Assembly (NCBI GenBank): GCA_933228675.1
Contig: OW121744.1
Span: 21,857,536 to 21,921,535 of the forward strand
Direction: 5' to 3'
From: Stomorhina lunata
Lineage: Eukaryota > Arthropoda > Insecta > Diptera > Rhiniidae
Length of the DNA: 64,000 nt
A program made the translations under genes and the position numbers. How positions within the stretch are numbered: the stretch's first letter is position 1; each line of letters starts with the position of its first letter. Positions 22,161-35,711 of this stretch are shown here, in pieces. The notes under the pieces were generated by a model, which was given only the letters and a program-made list of their open reading frames with translations, did no database searches and was not told where the DNA came from.

Positions 22161-23982
22161 ACAATATATAAAAATTTATAAATATTTTTCTATAAAAAAA
22201 ATTTAGCATTTTGTTGCTGTAAATTGGATTTTGGTTTGTTTCTTGTCTATTTTGTTTTTGTATTTTCTTTAACATAGCGGACACCAACCGACTCTGTTAA
22301 CATCCAAATTTCAACTGAATGATTTAATACTTATTTTCACGAGTCTTATTAATGATCGTTGTATTTACGAAAATTACAAAAAGTCTTCGGCTTCTGGTGG
22401 TATGGGCTGCCTGTAACCCACGCTAGGTCTTTTCCCGAGTTTTTTTAGAGTATCAGAGTGTAATTGTTATAAATTAGAATCCTAAAGCAGTTTTTAATAT
22501 TCCATAATTTTTCGTGAAAAAAATATAAGTTTTGAAAAAATTTGCTACAAAAAAAATGCTAATGTTTTTTTATTCAAGACATTTCTAACTACATTTTTAC
22601 GACTTCTGAAGTCACACACAAACTGATCATTACTATTCATAAAAAATTACCATTAAGATTTTCCCATAGCCTGAAAGACAGAAACTCATCTTAACTGACT
22701 AATTAATGTCCGGATTTAAAAAGTCATTTCCTTAAACGATTGATTTTTCACATCTGGATGTTGAATCGAAATTGATGGTTTATGCATAATTAATGTAAAC
22801 GTTTCATTAAAAATTCTCCCCTTTTTTTCTAGTAACAACAAATGTATAAAGGAATTACTATTTCTTGTATAGAAAACTATTTTAACACTACAAAACTCTG
22901 CGATTTGCATTTCCGCTGATAACAAAGAATAATGTAAAGGTTTACCATGTTAAACCCTTTTATTTTATTTGTTTTTTGTTTTCTTCAATTTTTTTTTTAG
23001 AGGTGCCTTGACCTAAAACTCGTAAGTTTATGCAAACTATAGGAATTTTTCATTTTGTTGCTGCATGCAACACCTTAAAACGGCTTTAACGCCCCAACAC
23101 GTTTATCACGCAATAATTTAAGAAGTTGGCTTTAGTTTTCATCATTTGTATTGATTATTTTCTGCGGTGGCTTCATTTACTTCTTGTGCTTTGGCAGCAG
23201 CTGAGGTCATTCCATAGGGCGCTGTACACGTTTCAATTGATGTTGATTTTAACACCTCCTCCTCCTTTAGTATTGACACATATTGTATTTGTTTGTCAGT
23301 ATCTGCAGCTACTTTGATTTTTATGATGTGCAAATATGTCAGATTGATGCTGCATCTGTATGTCAGTCCACATCAAATTGATGTTGTCTGTAAGCAGCAG
23401 CAGCCAGTCAGTCAGTCAATCATTGGAAAAGAAACCACAAAAACAAATCAACATTAGTTTTGTACTAAATTACCCGGCTGGGTAATCTCAGAATTGTGGT
23501 TTAAAATTTCTTGCATTATTGCCTTCATCATAATAAAGTTTCAAAAGTTAACACAAAAAAAAATGGCCACCAAAAAAGCAAATTACTAAATCATTTCGGT
23601 TCTCTTGCTTAAAATGTATGCAAACACTCCAAAAACCACTTAAATATATAGTTTGTTTAATGCCTTCCAAGCTCCATCCATCACCACAAACTTCAATTTA
23701 CTGCCATTACCATCATGATCTTTAAAGCCTTCAATTTCATCAAGTTTTATTTGCAAATCTTGATCTTTTGATTTTTATTTGATCTTCACATTTAAATTTA
23801 GTGTTAAATTGACTGATATTTGGGTTTTTGTAATATTGATCCTGTTCCCCCTAATGCCATAGCACCATTTACTATTTCGCCTTTCTTTCGTTGCATTAGT
23901 TGTATTTAGAGATCAATTTAATGTGAACTTGACTTTGGTTAGTATTTTAGGTTCTTATTTTTAATGTATTACAAATTTAATA
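22161..23982. other. unique sequence, no gene recognised
   Basis: Intergenic or intronic. It contains CAG/CTG-rich stretches near 23380-23410 and short TCC repeats near 23258, but no supported exon. Confidence 0.5.
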
Positions 23983-24308
23983 GCCTGTTTCACGATTTCG
24001 AAAGAAAATCTACTCGAAAGAAAGTGAGTAACTCGAATTCGAATTAATTTTGGTTTCACTATTTCGAAGCCTTTCGTTCGTTTCCATTCGAAAGCACAAT
24101 ATCAAGTGACTCATTTTGACATTTGCTTTCGTATTGCTGGTAACTTGTTCGAAATAGTGAAACAGAAATTTGTATGAAAATACTTACGTTTTCTTTCGAC
24201 TTGTTTTTCGACTTATCTTTCGCATAAAATAAAGTTAGTGAAACGAAAAACAAATTTCTTTCGTATAGAATAAGAAAGAAAGCATTCATTCGAGATCGTG
24301 GAACAGGC
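23983..24308. mobile_element. MITE-like element with 18-base terminal inverted repeats
   Basis: The left end GCCTGTTTCACGATTTCG matches the inverted right end GCCTGTTCCACGATCTCG. Inside are repeated CGAAAGAAA motifs and an inner inverted pair (GTTTCACTATTTCGAA at about 24053 and TTCGAAATAGTGAAAC at about 24148). It encodes nothing. The target duplication is unclear. Confidence 0.7.
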
Positions 24309-24324
24309 CATAAATAGTTCTTTT

Positions 24325-26498
24325 GAAAATTTACTTTTAATAGGAAATTTTTTGGAAATTTAATATTTAAAGGAAATTTTTGAAAATTAACTATTTATAT
24401 TTTTTCGAAAATTTACTATTTATAGGAAATTTTTCAGAAATTTACTATTTATAGGAAAATTTTCGAAAATTGACTATTTATATAAAATTTTTCGAAAATT
24501 GACTATTAAAGGAAATTTCTCGAAAATTTACTATTTAAAGGAAATTTTGCGAAAATTTACTATTTATAGAAAATTTTTGGAAAATTTACTATTTATAGGA
24601 AATTTTTCGAAAATTTACTATTTAAAGAAAATTTTTCTAAAATTTACTATTTATAGGAAATTTTTCGAAAATTTACTATTTATAGGAAATTTTTCGAAAA
24701 TTTACTATTTATAGGAAATTTTTCGAAAATTTACTATTTATAGGAAATTTTTCGAAAATTTACTATTTATAGGAAATTTTTCGAAAATTTACTATTTATA
24801 GCAAATTTTTCGAAGATTTACTATTTATAGCAAATTTTTCGAAAATTTACTATTCATAGGAAATTTTTCGAAAATTGACTATTTATAGGAAATTTTTCAA
24901 AAATTGACTATTTATAGGAAATTTTTCGAAAATTTACTATTTATAGGAAATTTTTCGAAAATTGACTATTTATAGGAAATTTTTCGAAAATTTACTATTT
25001 ATAGGAAATTTTTCGAAAATTTACTATTTATAGGAAATTTTTCGAAAATTGACTATTTATAGGAAATTTTTGAAAATTTACTATTTATAGGAAAATTTTT
25101 CGAAAATTGACTATTTATAGGAAATTTTTCGAAAATTGACTATTTATAGGAAATTTTTCGAAAATTGACTATTTATAGTAAATTTTTCGAAAATTTACTA
25201 TTTATAGGAAATTTTTCGAAAATTTACTATTTATAGGAAATTTTTCGAAAATTTACTATTTATAGGAAATTTTTCGAAAATTGACTATTTATAGGAAATT
25301 TTTCGAAAATTTACTATTTATAGGAAATTTTTCGAAAATTTACTATTTGTAGGAAATTTTTCGAAAATTTACTATTTATAGGAAATTTTTCGAAAATTTA
25401 CTATTTATAGGAAATTTTTCGAAAATTGACTATTTATAAGAAATTTTTCGAAAATTGACTATTTATAGGAAATTTTTCGAAAATTGACTATTTATAGGAA
25501 ATTTTTCGAATATTGACTATTTATAGGAAATTTTTCGAAAATTTAATATTTAAAGGAAATTTGTAGAAAATTTAATATTAAAGGAAATTTTTCGAAAATT
25601 CTAAATTTACAGGAAATTTTTCGAAAATTGACTATTTATATGAAAATTTTTCGAAAATTGACTATTTGTAGGAAATTTTTCGAAAATTGACTATAGGAAA
25701 TTTTTCGAAAATTGACTATTTATAAGAAATTTTTCGAAAATTGACTATTTATAGGAAATTTTTCGAAAATTGACTATTTATAGGAAATTTTTCGAAAATT
25801 TACTATTTACAGGAAATTTTTCGAAAAATGACTATTTATATGAAAATTTTTCGAAAATTGACTATTTGTAGGAAATTTTTCGAAAATTGACTATTTATAG
25901 GAAATTTTTCGAAAATTGACTATTTATAGGAAATTTTTCGAAAATTGACTATTTATAGGAAATTTTTCGAAAATTGACTATTTATAGGAAATTTTTCGAA
26001 AATTGACTATTTATAGGAAATTTTTCGAAAATTGACTATTTATAGGAAATTTTTCGAAAATTAACCATTTATAGGAAATTTTTCGAAAATTGACTATTTA
26101 TAGGAAATTTTTCGAAAATTGACTATTTATAGGAAATTTTTCGAAAATTGACTATTTATAGAAAATTTTTCGAAAATTGACTTTTTATAGGAAATTTTTC
26201 GAAAATTGACTTTTAAAGGAAATTTTTCAAAAATTGACTTTTTATAGGAAATTTTTCGAAAATTGACTTTTTATAGGAAATTTTTTCGAAAATTGACTTT
26301 TTATATGAAATTTTTCGAAAATTGACTTTTTATATGAAATTTTTCGAAAATTGACTTTTTATAGGAAATTTTTCTAAAATTGACTATTTATAGAAAATTT
26401 TCGAAAATTGGAAATATAGGAAATTTTTCGAAAATTTACTACAGGAAATTTTTCGAAAGTTGAATATTTATAGGAAATTTTTCGAAAAATATTTTTAT
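24325..26498 (+). repeat. 29-bp minisatellite array A8
   Basis: About 74 units containing TATAGGAAATTTTTCGAAAA plus TTGACTATT or TTTACTATT. It is internally patchy: TTTAC units dominate the left and TTGAC units the right. Confidence 0.95.
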
Positions 26499-26660
26499 CG
26501 AAATCTGAACTGAATCACAGAACGATCGAGACTATCTTTAGTTAATATCCCTTTTATAATTATTTTAAAAATAATTTTATTTAAAATTAAACCATTACAA
26601 AATTGATCAAGAAAACATTTAGTCGGTCAACATTTAGATCTCTCAAGTCGTTAACCATAA
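26499..26660. repeat. 160-bp non-satellite spacer, copy 1
   Basis: Contains GATCTCTCAAGTCGTTAACC and about 140 other bases that return at 27961-28115. It is one end of a tandem duplication of about 1.46 kb. Confidence 0.9.
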
Positions 26661-27960
26661 AATTTTGCTATTTATAGGAAATTTTTCGAAAATTTACTAT
26701 TTATAGGAAATTTTTCGAAAATTTACTATTTATAGGAAATTTTTCGAAAATTTATTATTTATAGGAAATTTTTCGAAAATTTACTATTTATGGCAAATTT
26801 TTCGAAAATTTACTATTTATAGGAAATTTTTCGAAAATTGACTATTTATAGGAAATTTTTCGAAAATTGACTATTTATAGGAAATTTTTCGAAAATTGAC
26901 TATTTATAGGAAATTTTTCGAAAATTGACTATTTATAGGAAATTTTTTCGAAAATTGACTATTTATAAGAAATTTTTCGAAAATTGACAATAGTCAATTT
27001 AATATTTAAAGGAAATTTGTAGAAAATTTAATATTAAAGGAAATTTTTCGAAAATTGTAAATTTACAGGAAATTTTTCGAAAATTGACTATTTATATGAA
27101 AATTTTTCGAAAATTGACTATTTGTAGGAAATTTTTCGAAAATTGACTATTTATAGGAAATTTTTCGAAAATTGACTATTTATAGGAAATTTTTCGAAAA
27201 TTGACTATTTATAAGAAATTTTTCGAAAATTGACTATTTATAGGAAATTTTTCGAAAATTGACTATTTATAGGAAATTTTTCGAAAATTGACTATTTACA
27301 GGAAATTTTTCGAAAAATGACTATTTATATGAAAATTTTTCGAAAATTGACTATTTGTAGGAAATTTTTCGAAAATTGACTATTTATAGGAAATTTTTCG
27401 AAAATTGACTATTTATAGGAAATTTTTCGAAAATTGACTATTAATAGGAAATTTTTCGAAAATTGACTATTTATAGGAAATTTTTCGAAAATTGACTATT
27501 TATAGGAAATTTTTCGAAAATTGACTATTTATAGGAAATTTTTCGAAAATTGACTATTTATAGGAAATTTTTCGAAAATTGACTATTTATAAGAAATTTT
27601 TCGAAAATTGACTATTTATAGAAAATTTTTCGAAAATTGACTTTTTATAGGAAATTTTTCGAAAATTGACTTTTTATAGGAAATTTTTCAAAACTTGACT
27701 TTTTATAGGAAATTTTTCGAAAATTGACTTTTTATAGGAAATTTTTTCGAAAATTGACTTTTTATATGAAATTTTTCGAAAATTGACTTTTTATAGGAAA
27801 TTTTTCTAAAATTGACTATTTATAGAAAATTTTCGAAAATTGGAAATATAGGAAATTTTTCGAAAATTGACTATTTATATGAAAATTTTTCGAAAATTTA
27901 CTATAGGAAATTTTTCGAAAGTTGAATATTTATAGGAAATTTTTCGAAAAATATTTTTAT
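26661..27960 (+). repeat. 29-bp minisatellite array A8, duplicated block
   Basis: It repeats the array from about 25200 to 26498, including the odd units with GGAAATTTGTAGAAAA (25555 and 27011), offset by 1456-1462 bases. Confidence 0.93.
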
Positions 27961-28115
27961 CGAAATCTAAACTGATCGATCGCCACTATCTTTAGTTAAT
28001 ATCCCTTTTATAATTCTTTTAAAAATAATTTTATTTAAAATTAAACCATTACAAAATTTATCAAGCAAACATTTAGTCGGTCAACATTTAGATCTCTCAA
28101 GTCGTTAACCATAAA
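27961..28115. repeat. 160-bp non-satellite spacer, copy 2
   Basis: Second copy of 26499-26660, with a handful of substitutions and a short deletion near its left end. Confidence 0.9.
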
Positions 28116-29084
28116 AATAATTCAAATTTATTACATTTTTTGTGGTCAATTATGAAATGAAGAAAAATAATTATTCAAATTGTTAATTTGAAATAATGAT
28201 GAAAGAAAACAAAAACAAATTCTCTTAACTAATTTACAAATTGTCAATAATCATAACTCAGATCATAATCTACCCCAAACCAAAATGACTACTGACACAC
28301 AAATGTCTGTCTGTACACCCTGTCTGTCTGATTCGACTTCGGAGTTAATCACATGCAACTTAACAACAAATAAACAAACTTCATGCCACCATCCAATTGA
28401 AACACAGCCGTGAACAACATTTGCGTGTGTGATGATCATAAATTTCTAGATATTTAGAATTTCAGTTTATGCCACAAAATGTTGACTTGATGAAATGTTG
28501 TAGCATTTACAATTCTTACAGCTACTACTAGATACTTAGTTACTAATGTTAGGAGTACACACAAACGCAACCAGAACCCATTGACAACTTTGAAAATATA
28601 GAAGAAAAAAAAAAAGCTGGTTAAAGTGCGATCAACAATTTGTTTTCGCTGCTAATTATAGAATTAGCAAAAGAACTTTAAGAAAAAAATATTGAACCGC
28701 AAACCAACAGCACAAAACACTTACAACAAAAAGTGTCATTTACAGTCGAAAAAAAAGCGAAACGAAACAAATTGCTGATGGTGGCTGTTGCGGTTGCGTT
28801 GGCCAAATGCAAAATTAATTCAAGAATTGTAGAGTCGACTCACAGAATTTAATGAAACAAACAGACTAAATAATTAATACACTCCTCCTCTCCTACCACA
28901 GGCTATGAATCGTTAAATTGAATAAAACAAGTTTCCATTAATAGTTGCTTTCAGTTGCCTTTCGCAATTTACTCGTATTATTTTTCCTATTGATTTTGCA
29001 ACCGATCTTTTGCAAAATACATTGTCTATTTTTGTACCCTACATCTTCCTGGGTAGGATGGGTTTTATATAAAAAAAAAATCGT
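28116..29084. other. unique sequence, possible regulatory or leader DNA
   Basis: Less repetitive than its surroundings. 28560-28850 is A-rich with CGAAACGAAAC and a small frame (28778-28852, 24 residues, MVAVAVALAKCK...), but there is no supported splice or homology evidence. Confidence 0.4.
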
Positions 29085-30725
29085 AGAAATAGTAAATTTT
29101 CGAAAAAAATTTTGAAAAATTTCCTGTAAAAAGTAAATTTTTGAAAAAATTCCTATAAATAGAAAATTTTCGAAAAATTTCCTATAAATAGCAAATTTTC
29201 GAAAATTTTCCTAAAAATAGTAAATTGAAAAATGTCCTATAAACAGCAAATTTTTGAAAAATTTTCTATAAAAAGTCAATTTTTTTTTAAATTTTCTATA
29301 AATATTTCCTATAAATAGCAAATTTTCGAAAAATTTCCTATAAATATTAAATTTTCGAAAAATTTCCTATAAATAGTCAATTTTTGAAAAATTTCCTATA
29401 AATAGTCAATTTTCGAAAAATTTCCTATGAATAGTAAATTTTCGAAAAATTTGCTATAAATAGTAAATCTTCGAAAAATTTGCTATAAATAGTAAATTTT
29501 CGAAAAATTTCCTATAAATAGTAAATTTTCGAAAAATTTCCTATAAATAGTAAATTTTCGAAAAATTTCCTATAAATAGTAAATTTTCGAAAAATTTCCT
29601 ATAAATAGTAAATTTTCGAAAAATTTCCTATAAATAGTAAATTTTAGAAAAATTTTCTTTAAATAGTAAATTTTCGAAAAATTTCCTATAAATAGTAAAT
29701 TTTCCAAAAATTTTCTATAAATAGTAAATTTTCGCAAAATTTCCTTTAAATAGTAAATTTTCGAGAAATTTCCTTTAATAGTCAATTTTCGAAAAATTTT
29801 ATATAAATAGTCAATTTTCGAAAATTTTCCTATAAATAGTAAATTTCTGAAAAATTTCCTATAAATAGTAAATTTTCGAAAAATTTCCTATTAATAGTAA
29901 TTTTTTGAGAAATTTCCTTTAATAGTCAATTTTGGAAAAATTTCATATAAATAGTCAATTTTGGAAAAATTTCATATAAATAGTCAATTTTCGAAAAATT
30001 TCATATAAATAGTCAATTTTCGAAAATTTTCCTATAAATAGACAATTTTCGAAAAATTTTCTATAAATAGTCAATTTACGAAAAATTTCAATTTTTAAAA
30101 AATTTCCTAAAATAGTCAATTTTTGAAAAATTTGCTATAAATAGTAAATTTTTGAAAAATTTGCTATAAATAGTCAATTTTTGAAAAATTTGCTATAAAT
30201 AGTAAATTTTTGAAAAATTTCCTATGGAAAGTAAATTTTCGAAAAATTTCCTATAAATAGTAAATTTTCGAAAAATTTCCTATAAATAGTAAATTTTCGA
30301 AAAATTTCCTATAAATAGTTAATTTTCGAAAAATTTCCTATAAATAGTAAATTTTCGAAAAATTTCCTATAAATAGTAAATTTTCGAAAAATTTCCTATA
30401 AATAGACAATTTTCAAAAAATAGAAAATAGAAAATAGAAAATTTTCGAAAAATTTCCTATAAATAGTCACTTTTCGAAAAATTTCCTTTAAATAGTTAAT
30501 TTTGGAAAATTTCTTATAGTCAATTTTCGAAAATGTTCCTATTAATAGTCAATTTTCAAAAAATTTCTATAAATAGTCAATTTTTGAAAAATAGTCAGTT
30601 TTCGAAAAATTTTCTATAAATAGTAAATTTTCGAAAAATTTCCTATAAAAAGTCAATTTTTAAAAAATAGTAAATTTTCGAAAAATTTAAAAAAAAGTAC
30701 ATTTTCGAAAAAATTCCTATAAATA
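29085..30725 (-). repeat. 29-bp minisatellite array A9 (A8 unit inverted)
   Basis: The A8 unit on the opposite strand (TTTTCGAAAAATTTCCTATA). 29330-29860 is almost identical, inverted, to 24421-24960. Confidence 0.95.
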
Positions 30726-31793
30726 TCTATTTCTGGAATGCAGGCGTAAAGTTGTTGGTTTCTCAGTGGTGTAAGGTATCTTTCCGTCGGACTTAACCTA
30801 TTGAAGTGTATTTTTCTTGTCATTGTTGTTCTTTACTGTTTGTCGCTGTCATCGTATCTCGTTGCAATTTTATCGCAGTTGTTTGTTGATGTTTCACTAA
30901 TTGCCTCCGTATAAATATTCGAATTTTGTTGCAAAGAACAAATAAACATCTTAAGCAATAATTAAATGCCACAAAAGTTACAACAAAATTGCATTTAATT
31001 TAAATTAAAGGTGATAACTTACATAAGATTATATGTTGCAGCCAAACTAAACTCTACTAGGGTTCGACTTTGATATTTTACCGAAAGCATTTCATGGATT
31101 TGAGGGTGATAACATTAAATTAATTTTAAATGAAAATTATAAAATGAATTAAGTAATTTAAGGTTTTGCACAATTTTTTTTCTAACCGAGGTAATCAGAA
31201 AAAAATATAAAAATATAGACATTCTACTTTTAATTTTCAATTATTTCTTTCATAATTCCAGTTCTAAACTTTTAACACAAGATTTTTTTTTTCTTTTTTT
31301 TTTTGAATAACATTTGTAAAACTATCATTACTTCTACTACTGACTATAACATTAGCAAATCCTGTTACCAATTTAAAAAAAAAAAATGGAAATAGTTTTC
31401 CATGAGTTTTTTTACCTATAACAATCAACATGATCATCGTGCGTATGTTTTGTCTGGTCTCTGGTCGGCTGCCTGCCTGCCTCCTAATCAGTTTGTGGTA
31501 TAATTTGACAAATGCGTACAATTTGTAATATCATTTTTCAAATTCCTGTGTAAGAAAATCCATCCACTTGCGGTAATACCCCATTATATTACATAATAAT
31601 ACTACTAATATTTGTGGGACATTTAATGCTACGTAGAATTTTCTCTCTAAAAAAAAGGATTGAAAAACTAGAAAAATCAGTTTTTCCCTGTTCACTTTAA
31701 TTCTTTTGTAGTTGAGATATATTAGGGTGAGTCACAGATGGTGTTGAACTAACAATTTTGATGAGATAATTTGGAGTTTTGGTAACAATTTCA
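30726..31793. other. unique sequence between arrays, no gene recognised
   Basis: Contains a CTGCC repeat near 31470 and poly-T tracts near 31287; no supported exon. Confidence 0.5.
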
Positions 31794-34345
31794 AAAAATT
31801 TCCTATAAATAGCCAATTTTCCAACAATTTGTTATAAACAATTTGTTATAAATAAATAAATAGTCAATTTTCTATAAATAGTAAATTTTTGAAAAATTTC
31901 CTATAAATAGTAAATTTTTGAATAATTTCCTATAAATAGTCAATTTTTTAAAAATTTCCTATAAATAGTCAATTTTCGAAAAATTTCCTATAAGTAGTCA
32001 ATTTTCGAAAAATTTCCTATAAGTAGTCAATTTTCGAAAAATTTCATATAAATAGTCAATTTTCGAAAAATTTCCTATAAATATTCAATTTTCGAAAAAT
32101 TTTCTATAAATAGTTAATTTTCGAAAAATTTCCTATAAATAGTCAATTTTCGAAATATTTCCTATAAATTTTCTAAAAATTTTCTATTAATAGTCATTTT
32201 TCGAAAAATATCCTATAAATAGTCAATTTTCGAAAAATTTCCTATAAATAGTCTATTTTCGAAAATTTTTCCTATAAATAGCAAATTTTCGAAAAATTTC
32301 CTTTAAATATGAAATTTTCGAAACATTTTCTATAAATTGTCAATTTTTAAAAAATTTCCTATAAATATTCAATTTTCGAAAAATTTCCTTTTAATAATAA
32401 ATTTTCGAAAAATTTCCTATAAATACTAAATTTTCGAAAAATTTCCTATAAATAGTCAATTTTCGAAAAATTTCTCATAAAAAGTCAATTTTCGAAAAAC
32501 TTCCCATAAATAGTCAATTTTCGAAAAATTTCCTATAGTCAATTTTCGAAAAATTCGCATAAAAAAGTCAATTTTCGAAAAAATTCCCATAAAAATCAAT
32601 TTTCGAAAAATTTCCTATAAAAAAGTCAATTTTCGAAAAACTTCCTATAAAAAAGTCAATTTTCGAAAAATTTCCTATAAAAAAGTCAATTTTCGAAAAA
32701 TTTCATATAAATAGTCAATTTTCGAAAAATTTCCAATAATTAGTCAATTTTCGAAAAATTTGCCATAAATAGTAAATTTTCGAAAAATTTTCTATAAATT
32801 GTAAATTTTTGAAAAATTTCCTATAAATAGTAAATTTTCGAAAAATTTCCTATAAATAGTAAATTTTCTAAAAATTTCCTTTAAATAGTCAATTTTCTAA
32901 AAATTTCCTATAAATGGTCAATTTTCGAAAAATTTCCTATAAATAGTTAATATTCGAAAATTTCCTATAAATAGTCCATTTTCGAAAAATTTCCTATAAA
33001 AAGTAAATTTTTGAAAAATTTCATATAAATAGTCAATTTTTGAAAAATTTACTAAACAAAGTAAATTTTGGAAAAAATTCCCATAAAAAAGTCAATTTTC
33101 GAAAAAATTCCCATAAAAAAGTCAATTTTCAAAAAATTTCCTATAAAAAAGTAAATTTTCGAAAAATTTGCTATAAGAAGGTCAATTTTCGAAAAATTTC
33201 CTATAAAAAAGTCAATTTTCGAAAAATTTTTCGAAAATCGACTATTTATAGATTTTCGAAAAATTTCCTATAAATAGTAAATTTTCGAAAAAATTCCTAT
33301 AAATAGTCAATTTTCGAAAAATTTCCCATAAATAGTCAATTTTCGAAAAATTAGCCATTTTCAAAAAATTTTCTATAAATTGTAAATTTTCAAAAAATTT
33401 CCTATAAATAGTTAATTTTCGAAAAATTTCCTATAAATAGTCAATTTTCAAAAAATTTTCTATAAATTGTAAATTTTCAAAAAATTTCCTATAAATAGTC
33501 AATTTTCGAAAAATTTCCTATAAATAGTCAATTTTCGAAAATTTCCTATAAATAGTCAATTTTCGAAAAATTTCCTATAAATAGTTAATATTCGAAAATT
33601 TCCTATAAATAGTCCATTTTCGAAAAATTTCATATAAATAGTCAATTTTTGAAAAATTTACTAAACAAAGTAAATTTTGGAAAAAATTCCCATAAAAAAG
33701 TCAATTTTCGAAAAAATTCCCATAAAAAAGTCAATTTTCAAAAAATTTCCTATAAAAAAGTAAATTTTCGAAAAATTTGCTATAAGAAGGTCAATTTTCG
33801 AAAAATTTCCTATAAAAAAGTCAATTTTCGAAAAATTTCCTATAAATAGTCGATTTTCGAAAAATTTCCTATAAATAGTAAATTTTCGAAAAAATTCCTA
33901 TAAATAGTCAATTTTCGAAAAATTTCCCATAAATAGTCAATTTTCGAAAAATTAGCCATTTTCAAAAAATTTCCTATAAATTGTAAATTTTCAAAAAATT
34001 TCCTATAAATAGTTAATTTTCGAAAAATTTCCTATAAATAGTCAATTTTCAAAAAATTTTCTATAAATTGTAAATTTTCAAAAAATTTCCTATAAATAGT
34101 CAATTTTCGAAAAATTTCCTATAAATAGTCAATTTTCGAAAATTTCCTATAAATAGTCAATTTTCGAAAAATTTCCTATAAATAGTTAATATTCGAAAAT
34201 TTCCTATAAATAGTCCATTTTCGAAAAATTTCATATAAATAGTCAATTTTTGAAAAATTTACTAAAAAAAGTAAATTTTGGAAAAAAAAATTATAAATTG
34301 ACAGCTTTCGAAAATTTCCTATAAATACTAAATTTTTCAATATTT
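31794..34345 (-). repeat. 29-bp minisatellite array A10 with 0.6-kb higher-order repeat
   Basis: Same orientation and unit as A9. A block starting ACTAAACAAAGTAAATTTTG occurs at 33051 and 33660 and in part at 34261, giving a higher-order unit of about 605 bases (about 21 monomers). Confidence 0.94.
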
Positions 34346-35700
34346 TCATAAACAGACTTAAGACTTGGAAAAAAAAGCTTCCTTTAGTATCACGTCATAT
34401 TCTGTCATATCTGTGAACCTCCCTACTAAACATACCACATCACATTAAACTATAAAGTTTTCCTCACATTTCCTTCCATTTATTTTAACTCTTCAAGTTA
34501 TTAGCCCCTCTAACGTTTCATTATAGATCCCTTTTATACTTTTTCGCTTTGTCAAAAGAACATTAGTTCAGTCTTTGCTGGCCATTTTACAAACAAATTA
34601 GATTCTGTGACCACCGGTCATTACGTACAATATTTACCACAAACCCAACATGAAAACTTTGGATGGAGAGTCGACACTAGTAAACACCCGTAAATAGTTT
34701 TACATTCGAGTATTCGAAAATTTCTTCCAACTCAACGCCCCATGAAGATACGCAGTCCTTACACAAATTTGCTCATCTCATCTCTTCTGTTATCTTATGT
34801 CAATTGTTATTTTAAATAAAGTAAAGGAAATCAAGACTTATTTCCCAACACTAAATGGATGGTTGGTCATTTTATACAAATCGCTTGTGGTAGTTTTGGT
34901 TGTAGTTAAATTTATATTGATGGTAAATTTATCGAAACTTAAGTTAAATTAATTTGTCTTGTCTTTAGGTTGTCCGTTACTGGAAACAAGACATTTTAAG
35001 CATTAATCGCATAAGGTAATTGACACAATGTGTTATGGGGAATTATGGATAAGTTGTAAGAAAAATTTTAAATTAAAAAATAAGCTATACCCCTTTTTGT
35101 TCCCTTACATAAATCATTATTATTCTCATTGTGCTACCAGTCAAAACACTGCTCTTCAATCATTAATTTATTAATCTATATTTTCTGGTTTATTTCTTTC
35201 AACTCCTTCCATTCTTCTTTATTTAACACATTTAATTTCATTTCTAGTCCTCAATTTAAGTTTCAATTCTAGAATTTGTGAAGTAGTTCTTCTCTTTCCG
35301 CGGAAGTATATGTCAGTCACAATTTCCGTTTAATTTATATTTCAAGATTTTAATTAATCATTTGCACTTATTAATTTTTATTAACTACACCTCTCTTGGC
35401 CCTCTATGCTTTCAGAGTCTTCTTTCCATTTCGTTTATAGTTAAAACTTTTCAAAGTTGTCTTTTCTGACTGGACATTTGTAGGAATAATATAAAAGAAA
35501 TTAAAAAGATTTGTTCTTGTTCAAAATCCTTAAATGAAGTCAATTAGTCGGGGGCAATTTTGCATATATGCGGCACATGTAGTACATTTGTTTATTTTGC
35601 CACAGAGAACTCTTGTGACGGCCGGCCTTGCAAAGTTAGGATAACTTAAACTGATCAATGCAAGATTAGCATAAAAAGCAACCCTTGTAAATATATATCT
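34346..35700. other. unique A+T-rich sequence, no gene recognised
   Basis: Intergenic or intronic; no coding frame or RNA gene that I can support. Confidence 0.5.
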
Positions 35701-35711
35701 CATAAGAAACT

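Noticed and set aside
28778..28852. A 24-residue frame starting MVAVAVALAK
   Set aside because: It resembles a short hydrophobic leader but has no splice donor in frame and no neighbouring exon; too short to support.
24499..29785. Identical 71-codon frames at 24499-24714 and, inverted, 29570-29785
   Set aside because: Not genes: they show the inverted duplication of a satellite segment, which is reported as such.
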